Shown in pieces: positions 56,576 through 64,000 of a stretch of DNA of 64,000 nt. The notes under the pieces are model-generated. The model saw only the letters and a program-made list of their open reading frames with translations, ran no database searches and was not told the origin of the DNA. Position 1 is the first letter of the stretch; each line of letters begins with the position of its first letter. The stretch is from Streptomyces sennicomposti (GTDB lineage Bacteria > Actinomycetota > Actinomycetes > Streptomycetales > Streptomycetaceae): assembly GCF_019890635.1 (NCBI RefSeq), contig NZ_JAIOAB010000011.1:1-64000 (forward strand). Direction: 5' to 3'. A program made the translations under genes and the position numbers.

Positions 56576-58045
56576 GTGAGTGCTTCCCGGCGTAGTGGGA
56601 CCACCGACGAACTCGGGCCGGACGAGCCCGAGCCGGACCGGAGCCGGACCGGGTGCGACGACGCGCCCGCCGGCCCGGACGGCTCCGACCTGCTCGCCGC
56701 CCTCCTCGACGGCATGGACGCCGCCCTGTGCGCCTTCGACGCCGACGGCGTCGTCACCCACTGGAACCGCGAGGCCGAACGCATCCTCGGCTGGAGCGCC
56801 GCCGAGGCCGTCGGACGGCACGGCTTCGCCGGCTGGGCCGTCCGCAGCGCCGACGCCGAGGACGTCGAGCGCCGCCTGCTCGCCGCCATGCACGCCCCCG
56901 GCCGCCAGGTCCACGAGTTCGCCCTGCTCACCAAGGACGGCGGCCGCGTCCTCGTGCGCACCCAGTCCGCCGCCGTCCGCGGCCCCGACGGCGCCCCCGC
57001 CGGCCTGTACTGCGCCTTCAGCGAGGTGCACGCGCAGATCGACCTCGAACGCTCCATCGCGCTCAGCGAAGCCCTCTTCGAGGACGCCTCCTGGGGCGTC
57101 GTCCTCGTCGACGCCGACCTGCGCCCCGCCGTCGTCAACGCCCACGCCGCCCGCGCCCTCGGCACCGGCCGCACCGCCGCCCTCGGCCGCCCGCTCGGCG
57201 AACTGCTCTCCCAGGGCGTCGAGGAACTCGAATGCGCCCTCACCCACGTCCTCGCCGAGGGCGCGCCGCCCGTCCCCGCCGAGATCTGGGTCGGCGTGCG
57301 CACCCCGGAGGGCGAACGGCGGCGCTGCTGGCGCAGCGGCTTCGTCCGCCTCGCCTCACCGCTGGCCGAGGAACCCGTGCCGCTCGGCGTCGCCTGGCTG
57401 TTCGTGGACGTCACCGGCACCAAGCAGGGCGAACAGGAGGCCTCCCTGCTGCGGTTCCGCACCAACCAGCTGCACCGCGCCGCCCGCGCCGCCGCCGAGT
57501 GCGAGGACCCGCTCGACGCCGCCACCGTCCACCTCGACTTCGCCCTCGCCGGCTTCGCCGACCACGCCGTCATCGACCGCCTCGCCGACGACACCACGGC
57601 CCCCGTCGGCCACACCCCCGCCGCCCCGCCCGCCGACGACGCGCCCGCCGCACCGGCCCGCCTCGTCCGCGTCGCCGCCACCCCGGCCGGCGGCCCCGGC
57701 CCCAGCCTGCGCACCGGCCGCACCGCCCTCCCCGTCCGCTACGGCCCCGGCCACCCCGCCCTCCAGTGCGTCGAACGCAACGGCTCCGTCCGCGCCACCG
57801 TCGGCACCGCACCGCCCGAACAGGCGCACGAATGGGCCCTGGCCCGCCAGTGGCCGGCCGACACGGTCCACGCCCTGTGCGCGGTCCTGCGCAGCCGCGG
57901 CCGCACCCTGGGCGTCGTCACCTTCCTGCGCACCTCGGGCCGCGCCCCCTTCGAACGCCCCGACACGACCTACGCCGAGGACGTCGCCGCCCGCATCGCC
58001 ACCACCCTGGACCTGGCCGCCCTGACCCGCGAGACGCGCCCCTGA
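56576..58045 (+). CDS. PAS-domain sensory protein, probable GAF-like C-terminus
   Basis: 489 residues, GTG start at 56576. One clear PAS domain at about 40-150 (LDGMDAALCAFDADGVVTHW, RILGWSAAEAVGRHGF, GRQVHEFALLTKDGGRVLVR). A second PAS-like segment at about 160-285 starts ASWGVVLVDADLRPAVVNAH. A C-terminal region (about 300-485) has the look of a GAF domain (CAVLRSRGRTLGVVTFLRTS; YAEDVAARIATTLDLAAL). No output domain such as a PP2C phosphatase or kinase follows, so it may be a truncated member of the PAS-GAF-SpoIIE family or work with a separate effector. Confidence 0.85.
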   Translation: MSASRRSGTTDELGPDEPEPDRSRTGCDDAPAGPDGSDLLAALLDGMDAALCAFDADGVVTHWNREAERILGWSAAEAVGRHGFAGWAVRSADAEDVERRLLAAMHAPGRQVHEFALLTKDGGRVLVRTQSAAVRGPDGAPAGLYCAFSEVHAQIDLERSIALSEALFEDASWGVVLVDADLRPAVVNAHAARALGTGRTAALGRPLGELLSQGVEELECALTHVLAEGAPPVPAEIWVGVRTPEGERRRCWRSGFVRLASPLAEEPVPLGVAWLFVDVTGTKQGEQEASLLRFRTNQLHRAARAAAECEDPLDAATVHLDFALAGFADHAVIDRLADDTTAPVGHTPAAPPADDAPAAPARLVRVAATPAGGPGPSLRTGRTALPVRYGPGHPALQCVERNGSVRATVGTAPPEQAHEWALARQWPADTVHALCAVLRSRGRTLGVVTFLRTSGRAPFERPDTTYAEDVAARIATTLDLAALTRETRP

Positions 58046-58078
58046 CCCGAGCCGAGCCCCGGGGGGAACACCTGACGA

Positions 58079-58468
58079 TCAGGCCCCCGGCCTGCGCGCG
58101 TCCACCTCGATCTCGATCTTCATCGCCGGATCCGCCAGCCCGCACACCATCATCGTCGCCGCCGGCCGCACCGGCCCGAACACCCGCCGCAGCACCGGCC
58201 AGCACGGCTCGAAGTCCGCCCGCTCGGGCAGCAGGTACCGCACCCGCACCACGTCCTCGAACCCGCACCCGGCCTCCTCGAGCGCGGCCCCGATGTTCCG
58301 CAGGCACTGCTCGGCCTGCTCCACCACGTCCTCGGAGATCGTCATGGCCGCGTAGTCGTACCCGGTCGTCCCGGACACGTGCACCCACTCCCCGTCCACC
58401 ACGGCCCGCGCATAACCGATCCGCTCCTCGAACACCGACCCACTGAGCACCGCCCACCGCCGCGTCAT
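58079..58468 (-). CDS. RidA/YjgF-family protein
   Basis: 129 residues, ATG at 58468 (MTRRWAVLSGSVFEERIGYA). RidA fold: VSGTTGYDYAAMTISEDVVE, QCLRNIGAALEEAGCGFEDV, VRVRYLLPERADFEPCWPVL, and the C-terminal PAATMMVCGLADPAMKIEIE with the Glu typical of the ligand pocket. The usual active-site Arg in the RPA(R/A)T loop reads VRPAATMM here, so classical enamine deamination is uncertain. Divergent from dmdR1 across 448 bases. Confidence 0.9.
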   Translation of the reverse strand: MTRRWAVLSGSVFEERIGYARAVVDGEWVHVSGTTGYDYAAMTISEDVVEQAEQCLRNIGAALEEAGCGFEDVVRVRYLLPERADFEPCWPVLRRVFGPVRPAATMMVCGLADPAMKIEIEVDARRPGA

Positions 58469-58579
58469 GCGCGGAACAGTAGCGGCGCGGCCGTGCGGGC
58501 GCCTTGGAAAAAAGCGGTTGATCCCAGCCCGGACGGTTCTTAGGGTGTGGAGCACACGAGAAGGGAGGTGGTTCGGCAG

Positions 58580-58618
58580 ATGTATGAGAACCGGACGCGT
58601 GAGGTGGCTGCGGGCTAG
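58580..58618 (+). CDS. Possible 12-codon leader ORF upstream of dmdR1
   Basis: MYENRTREVAAG, with the Shine-Dalgarno AGGGAGGTGG (58562-58571). It sits 81 bases before the large hairpin cluster and 298 bases before the dmdR1 ATG. Very short, so supported only by the ribosome-binding site and context. Confidence 0.3.
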   Translation: MYENRTREVAAG

Positions 58619-58698
58619 CGGCCCGTCACCACATCCTGTGCGGTGCCGGACCAGCGCGCGAAAGATGCGTGCGGCCGGCCCAATCCCAAGCAGTCACC

Positions 58699-58769
58699 CG
58701 ACCCGCGAGCTGCCGGTACGTCCGGCCGGCTTCTCCGCCGTCAGGCGGAGGGACCCAGCTCGCGGGTCG
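58699..58769 (+). promoter_or_regulatory. Branched stem structure in the dmdR1 leader
   Basis: Outer stem of 14 perfect base pairs (CGACCCGCGAGCTG 58699-58712 with CAGCTCGCGGGTCG 58756-58769) enclosing hairpin CTCCGCC-GTCA-GGCGGAG (58733-58750) and a smaller CCGG-type hairpin (58713-58725). It lies in a divergent region where a simple terminator is not expected. A 12-bp palindrome CGGAGCGCTCCG follows at 58813-58824. Candidate attenuator, riboswitch or small RNA. Confidence 0.55.
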
Positions 58770-58841
58770 TCTGCTTGTCCGCGCTCCGTCCTGTTCCGGC
58801 CCCCTCTTTCGGCGGAGCGCTCCGGTTGTCAGTGGTATGCG

Positions 58842-59588
58842 TCAGAATTGAGTCCAGGGCCAGCGCACGCTCCGGTGAGCCGTCCAGCCGCCGGCAGAGG
58901 TAATCGAGGGGCACGTATGTCCGGACTGATCGACACCACGGAGATGTACCTCCGCACCATCCTCGAACTGGAGGAGGAAGGCGTCGTCCCCATGCGCGCC
59001 CGGATCGCCGAACGGCTGGATCAGAGCGGGCCGACGGTGAGCCAGACGGTGGCGCGGATGGAGCGCGACGGTCTGGTCTCCGTGGCGCCGGACCGCCATC
59101 TGGAGCTGACCGACGAGGGCCGCCGGCTGGCCACGCGCGTCATGCGCAAGCACCGGCTCGCCGAGTGTCTGCTGGTCGACGTGATCGGCCTGGAGTGGGA
59201 GCAGGTGCACGCCGAGGCGTGTCGCTGGGAGCACGTGATGAGCGAGGCGGTCGAGCGCCGGGTGCTGGAGCTGCTGCGCCACCCGACCGAGTCGCCGTAC
59301 GGCAACCCGATCCCGGGTCTGGAGGAACTGGGCGAGGCCGACGGCGCCAACCCGTTCCTGGACGAGGGCATGGTGTCGCTGGCCGATCTCGACCCGGGCT
59401 CGGACGGCAAGACGGTCGTCGTGCGCCGGATCGGGGAGCCGATCCAGACGGACGCGCAGCTGATGTACACGCTGCGGCGGGCGGGCGTGCAGCCCGGTTC
59501 GGTGGTCAGCGTGACGGAGTCGCCCGGCGGGGTGCTGGTCGGCAGCGGCGGCGAGGCGGCCGAGCTGGAGTCGGAGACCGCCTCGCAC
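58842..59588 (-). CDS. adm: Possible Adm protein frame antiparallel to dmdR1
   Basis: 248-codon open frame on the strand opposite dmdR1, covering most of it. In S. coelicolor an antiparallel gene, adm, overlapping dmdR1 has been reported to affect siderophores and antibiotics; this frame is the positional equivalent. The sequence is His/Arg/Leu-rich (VGLAQFLQTRDRVAVRRLGR) and looks like an ordinary shadow frame of a GC-rich gene, with no domain and no clear ribosome-binding site. Shown because of the precedent; coding status rests on that, not on this sequence. Confidence 0.3.
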   Translation of the reverse strand: MRGGLRLQLGRLAAAADQHPAGRLRHADHRTGLHARPPQRVHQLRVRLDRLPDPAHDDRLAVRARVEIGQRHHALVQERVGAVGLAQFLQTRDRVAVRRLGRVAQQLQHPALDRLAHHVLPATRLGVHLLPLQADHVDQQTLGEPVLAHDARGQPAALVGQLQMAVRRHGDQTVALHPRHRLAHRRPALIQPFGDPGAHGDDAFLLQFEDGAEVHLRGVDQSGHTCPSITSAGGWTAHRSVRWPWTQF

Positions 59589-59609
59589 GTCTTCGTCGCC
59601 AAGCGCTGA
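58917..59609 (+). CDS. dmdR1: Iron-dependent DtxR/IdeR-family repressor (DmdR1)
   Basis: 230-residue Fe(II)-dependent repressor of siderophore and iron genes. Winged HTH MSGLIDTTEMYLRTILELEE, then RIAERLDQSGPTVSQTVARM; metal-binding dimerisation part HRLAECLLVDVIGLEWEQVH, EACRWEHVMSEAVERRVLEL (Cys, Glu and His ligands of the two metal sites); C-terminal SH3-like domain from about 150. Length and sequence are those of DmdR1 of S. coelicolor. ATG at 58917 with GAGGGG. The long leader holds a uORF and a branched hairpin, and an antiparallel frame covers the gene. Terminator at 59781. Confidence 0.95.
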   Translation: MSGLIDTTEMYLRTILELEEEGVVPMRARIAERLDQSGPTVSQTVARMERDGLVSVAPDRHLELTDEGRRLATRVMRKHRLAECLLVDVIGLEWEQVHAEACRWEHVMSEAVERRVLELLRHPTESPYGNPIPGLEELGEADGANPFLDEGMVSLADLDPGSDGKTVVVRRIGEPIQTDAQLMYTLRRAGVQPGSVVSVTESPGGVLVGSGGEAAELESETASHVFVAKR

Positions 59610-59780
59610 GCGGAGCCGGCCCCGGCCGGTGTCTTCCCGCCCGGTTCCCCGGGGGTGCGCGGCGCGTGCGGGCCGGGTGCGCCGAAGGGCAGCGGGCGCG
59701 GCGCCTCGCGTGCGAGGCTGGTGCGAGAGGCATATGACCCGAAGGGGTGGGGGAGGATGTGCCGCAGACGTGTGGAGGGT

Positions 59781-59802
59781 CCCGGCGCCTTGCGGCGCCG
59801 GG
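59781..59802 (+). terminator. Hairpin downstream of dmdR1
   Basis: 9-bp stem cccggcgcc / ggcgccggg with a TTGC loop, extended by two outer pairs. The rest of 59610-60150 shows no supported gene; AAAAGG/TTTTCGA-rich promoter-like DNA lies at 59945-59990. Confidence 0.65.
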
Positions 59803-60150
59803 GCCTGTCCTCCCCTGGTGCGACCCGGAGCCCCGAGCTCTCAGGGTCGTTCCCCGCGGACCCCTTTTCCCCGAGTGGTCCGCCTCCCGTTGAAGATCTC
59901 CCCTCGACGGCGGCGATCATTCCTGGGGCGGGGTCACTCGAACGTGGGGTGTTCGCTGGGAAAAGGGTGCTTTCGAAAAGGTTTTCGATAGCCTGCGGGT
60001 GAGGTGACGGGCCGCCCCGCGCGGCCCGGACCGGAGCAGTGCGCACGACGGCTGAGAGACAAGCGAACGTTGGTTCACAGGGCCGGCCGCCGGTCCGTCC
60101 GAGGACGGACGGGACGAGCGGCCGGAGCGGAACCAGGGGGGTGCCAGGAC

Positions 60151-61365
60151 ATGGCGCGGCGTATCGACGTGACCGGGGCGGGTGGCGTACGGCTCGCCGC
60201 CTGGGAGTTCGCCGAACCCCCGAAGGACGGCCACGGGGCCGTGGGGGAGGGCGAGGAGGCGGACAAACCCTTCGTCCCGGCCCAGGCGGAGCGGGCGGAG
60301 CAGGGGCGGGCGGAACGGGCGGGGCCGGTGGAACCGGCGCAGTCCGCGCAGTCCGCGTCGTCCTCGCGGTCGGCGCAGGCGGCGGGGCGGCAGCGGCTCT
60401 CCGCCGTCCCCGAGCACTCCGGACGCGCCGAGGGGGCCGAGCGGGCCGCCCGGCCCGGGCACTCCGCCGTGTCCGAGCACCCCGGGGCGCGCGAGTCCTC
60501 CGGGCCGTCCGAGCACCCCGCACCGCCCGAGCACCTCGCCCCGTCCGAGCGTCCCGGTTCCCCCGGTCCGGCCGACGGCCGTACCGCCTCGCCGCGCGCC
60601 ACCGGCGTGCTGTTACTCCACGGCCTCATGGGCCGGGCCTCGCACTGGGCGGGCACCGCGCGGTGGCTGTCCGGGCGGTACCGGGCCGTCGCGCTCGACC
60701 AGCGGGGACACGGCCAGAGCGACAAGCCGCCGTCGTCCGCCCTCACCCGCGAGGCCTACGTCGATGACGCCGAGGCCGCCGTCGAGCAGCTCGGTCTCGG
60801 GCCGGTCCTGGTCATCGGGCACGGAATGGGCGCGCTGACCGGCTGGCAGCTCGCCGCCCGGCGCCCCGACCTGGTGCGCGGGCTGGTCATCTGCGACATG
60901 CGGGCCTCCGCACTCGGCGCGGCCTCCCAGCGGGAGTGGGAGGAGTGGTTCAAGGCGTGGCCGGTGCCGTTCGCCACGCTCGCCGACGTCCGCAAGTGGT
61001 TCGGCGAGGACGACCCCTGGGTGGACCGCCCGAACCCGGCCCGCGGCGAGTTCTACGCCGAGGTCATGCACGAGTGCCCGGACGGCTGGCGTCCCGTCTT
61101 CGAGCCCGCCGACATGCTCGCCTCCCGGGAGACGTGGGTGTACGACGCGCACTGGGAGGAGCTGACCCAGGTGCGCTGCCCGGCCCTCGTGGTGCGCGGT
61201 CTCGACGGCGAGCTGGGCCGGGCCGAGGCGCAGGAGATGGTGCGGGTCCTGCCGCGCGGCCAGTACGCGGAGGTGGTGGACGCCGGTCACCTCGTGCACT
61301 GCGACCAGCCGGAGGCGTGGCGTACGGCCATCACCCCGTTCCTGGAGTCGGTCCTCTCCCCGTGA
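60151..61365 (+). CDS. Alpha/beta hydrolase-fold protein with large insert and missing Ser nucleophile
   Basis: 404 residues. The fold starts RIDVTGAGGVRLAAWEFAEP, then is interrupted at about residues 25-150 by a Pro/Glu/Ser/Arg low-complexity stretch (EHSGRAEG, SEHPAPPEHLAPSERPG) before resuming at ATGVLLLHGLMGRASHWAGT. The nucleophile elbow reads VIGHGMGALTG: the GxSxG Ser is Gly. The acid (VVRGLDGELG) and His (DAGHLVHCDQP) regions are present. So it is likely a non-hydrolytic relative or has changed chemistry. ATG at 60151 is preceded by a weak GGGGGGTGCC. Located downstream of dmdR1 in the same direction. Confidence 0.85.
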   Translation: MARRIDVTGAGGVRLAAWEFAEPPKDGHGAVGEGEEADKPFVPAQAERAEQGRAERAGPVEPAQSAQSASSSRSAQAAGRQRLSAVPEHSGRAEGAERAARPGHSAVSEHPGARESSGPSEHPAPPEHLAPSERPGSPGPADGRTASPRATGVLLLHGLMGRASHWAGTARWLSGRYRAVALDQRGHGQSDKPPSSALTREAYVDDAEAAVEQLGLGPVLVIGHGMGALTGWQLAARRPDLVRGLVICDMRASALGAASQREWEEWFKAWPVPFATLADVRKWFGEDDPWVDRPNPARGEFYAEVMHECPDGWRPVFEPADMLASRETWVYDAHWEELTQVRCPALVVRGLDGELGRAEAQEMVRVLPRGQYAEVVDAGHLVHCDQPEAWRTAITPFLESVLSP

Positions 61366-61530
61366 CCCGCGCGCCCCGCGTCCGCGTCCGCGTCCGCGTC
61401 CCGTACGCTCCCGGCACGCGCCCCCTGACGCCGAGGGCCCCCGGACCGCCCCGGCCCGCCTCCCCGGCACCGAGGGCACCGAGGACACGCACCCCCCGGA
61501 CCGCCCCCGGCACCGAGGGCACGCGCCGTC
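61366..61530. other. Convergent intergenic region with short repeats
   Basis: cgtccg hexamer tandem (about 61378-61400), and two copies of a cggcaccgagggcac motif (near 61467 and 61510), between the stops of the hydrolase and the ABC permease. No gene or clear terminator is seen. Confidence 0.7.
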
Positions 61531-63170
61531 TCAGCCCTTGCTGACCGCCGTCAGGATCTCCGGCAGCCGGGCCGCCGTGCGCGGGGCGGCCAGTCGCAGG
61601 CCGAGGACGGTCAGCCCGGCGCCGTAGAGCGCGCCGACCGGCAGCAGCACCCAGCTCCAGTCCCCGCCGCTCGCACTGACGTGCGACCAGATGGTGAGGG
61701 CGATGACGGGGGAGCACAGCAGGGCCGCCGAGAGCATGCCGTCGAAGACGGCGATCCAGGCGAGACCGGCCTGGCCGGGGACGACGTTCTTGTAGCCCTC
61801 CTGCGGGATGGAGTAGGGGAAGCGGGCCGACATCCACGCCCCGGTCGCCAGCATCGCGCCGAGCAGCCCGAAGGACAGGCCGAGCACCTGCGGCAGCCGC
61901 GCCCAGCCGCCGAGCAGCGCGGTGGTCAGCACGGTGACGAGGGTGGCGTACGGCAGGGTGACCGTGAGGAGGGCCAGCGCGCGCCCGCGCAGTTCGACGT
62001 AGGCGTCGCGCGGGGTGGAGATGGTGAGGGCGACCATCCAGAACGCGGAGGTGTCCTGGCCGAACTGGTTGTACATCTGGATGCCGAGCATCCCGGCGGC
62101 GAAGCAGGCGAAGTACGGCGATCCGGTGCCCTGGAGGGCGTTGAAGACGGGCACGATCAGGCCGATGGCCAGCGAGGTCATCCAGGCGGCCTTGGTCTTC
62201 GGGTCGCGCCAGATGTAGCGCAGGCTGCGCTCCATGACGGTGCCGGTGCGGCCGGGCGGCACCAGCCGGGCGAGGCCGCCGCCGGAGCGTTCCCGGGCCG
62301 CGGCGTCGGGGCTCTGGACGGTGGAGGCGTCGGGGGAGGTCATCAGCCGGGTGAGGCTGCGCGCCCACACCCCGAGCAGGGCGGCGAGGGCGGCGGCGGT
62401 CAGGGCGAGCTGGGCGGCGGCCGCCGCGTGGTCGCCGCGGCTCGCGGAGTCCACCGCGCCGACGGCCGTCGCGGGCGGCACCCAGCGCAGGACGTCCGCG
62501 GCCGGGTCGAGCTGGGCCAGGCCCGCCGTGCCGAGCCGCTGCATGCCGAAGTTGACGAGCTGGGCGCCGACGGCGACGACCAGACCGCTGAGCACGGCGA
62601 GGTCGCGGCCCCGGCGGCTGGTCAGCAGCTGGATGTTGGCGGCGGCCACGGCGCGGGCGAGGGCCACGCACACCAGCAGCGCGAGCGGGACGGCGACGAC
62701 CGCGACGGTCCAGGCCACCGCCCCGTGCGCCACCGCGATCACGCAGCCGGCCAGCAGCAGCACCGTGAACAGCGGTCCGACGCCGACCAGGGAGGCGGCC
62801 AGCAGCGCCCGGACCAGGGGCTGGGGGCGCAGCGGCAGCATCACCAGGCGGGTCGGGTCGAGGGTCTCGTCGCCGCTGGGGAAGAACAGCGGCATCACCG
62901 CCCACCCGAGGGCGAGCAGCGCCCCGCCGGGCACGGCGACGGAGGCGATGTGCGCGTGGCCGCGCAGCACGATCAGCCCGAGGAGCTGGGAGAGGGCGAA
63001 GAGCAGGGCGAGGACGGCGGAGGTGAGGTAGGCGGCGCGCCGCCCGCCGGACTGGCGCAGCCCGTTGCGCAGCAGCGACAGCTTCAGCCGGACGACGACG
63101 GGGGTGATCGACGGGGCGGGGGCGGCCGGCGGGGTCTGCCGGCCGGTCGGGCCGGTGGGCGCGGTGGCGG

Positions 63171-63174
<4 letters not shown>
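61531..63174 (-). CDS. ABC transporter permease (exporter type)
   Basis: 547-residue membrane protein with about 12 hydrophobic segments, starting VVVRLKLSLLRNGLRQSGGR (a typical cytoplasmic lead-in), then LTSAVLALLFALSQLLGLIV and LLALGWAVMPLFFPSGDETL. Resembles large ABC-2-like exporter permeases of Streptomyces that pair with an NBD directly upstream. ATG at 63174 overlaps the ATP-binding gene's stop by 4 bases. Exported substrate unknown. Confidence 0.88.
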
Positions 63175-63947
<773 letters not shown>

Positions 63948-64000
63948 TGCTGCTCCCTCCGTCAGGGTGCACCCTACGGGGGAGCGGCGGGGCGTCCACC

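Noticed and set aside
58536..58556. Iron box upstream of dmdR1 (ttagggtgtggagcacac)
   Set aside because: Only the first half resembles the DmdR consensus TTAGGTTAGGCTCACCTAA, with little dyad symmetry.
58699..58769. c-di-AMP (ydaO-type) riboswitch before dmdR1
   Set aside because: A GGGACCCA-like segment follows a hairpin, but the other conserved blocks of that aptamer are missing.
59757..60002. 81-codon frame (ATG at 59757) between dmdR1 and the hydrolase gene
   Set aside because: The Shine-Dalgarno-like GGGGGAGG abuts the ATG with no spacing, the frame contains the dmdR1 terminator hairpin, and no domain is seen. It remains possible but unsupported.

Overview
This window is about 64 kb of very GC-rich actinobacterial chromosome, almost certainly Streptomyces. 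The signs are strong G/C third-position bias, many GTG/TTG starts, three XRE/DUF5753 + DUF397 pairs, a conservon (roadblock, DUF742, GTPase and P450 genes), a CebR-type operator at a cellulase gene, a DasR-type operator, and the neighbourhood of the iron regulator DmdR1. It looks like core chromosome with accessory inserts. No rRNA, tRNA, insertion sequence, integrase or CRISPR array was seen.

Layout. 1-9 kb: an edge-truncated MFS transporter with a long repeat-encoded segment, a DUF3027 protein, a DUF6247 protein beside a decayed gene, XRE regulator no. 1 with two tandem DUF397 genes, a 1054-residue sacsin/Hsp90-type ATPase, and a small secreted protein. 9-24.7 kb: a CtpE-type P-type ATPase, DUF2530, an NCS2 purine permease with a structured leader, a small ribbon-helix-helix protein, a MarR/MFS pair, a Uma2 nuclease, thpR, an aldo/keto reductase, an SGNH hydrolase, an exported beta-propeller-like protein, an eCIS-core (DUF4157) metallopeptidase-like protein, and a CebR-box GH5-CBM2 cellulase. 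24.8-26.8 kb: an anti-sigma-type ATPase divergent from XRE/DUF397 pair no. 2. 26.8-33 kb: a conservon operon (cvnA-D, two P450s, a crotonase). 33.6-38.3 kb: serC divergent from a giant FAD/Fe-S dehydrogenase. 38.3-41.5 kb: XRE/DUF397 pair no. 3 divergent from another ATPase, then an EamA exporter. 41.7-52 kb: an eight-gene, tightly overlapping acyl-CoA catabolic operon ending in its TetR regulator. 52-64 kb: a cysteine-type leader peptide before a 2OG-Fe(II) oxygenase, citrate synthase 2, pdxH, a SIS protein under a DasR site, a PAS protein, a RidA protein, dmdR1 (with a possible antiparallel adm frame), an alpha/beta hydrolase lacking its serine nucleophile, and an ABC exporter.

Two patterns recur. 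First, several gene 3' ends, including the stop codon, are duplicated immediately downstream (DUF2530, 20 bp units; SGNH hydrolase, 26 bp; eCIS protein, 61 bp). The last 39 bp of the sacsin-like gene reappear 1 kb away, flanking the secreted-protein gene as if it were a cassette. Second, unrelated enzymes and transporters carry in-frame tandem-repeat or low-complexity expansions (two MFS proteins, the FAD/Fe-S dehydrogenase twice, the biotin carboxylase N-terminus, the alpha/beta hydrolase). Other points of interest are two candidate structured leaders (NCS2 permease and dmdR1), a P450 without the ExxR motif, and the serC / D-2-hydroxyacid dehydrogenase pairing. All family names come from motif recognition by eye; no database search was run.
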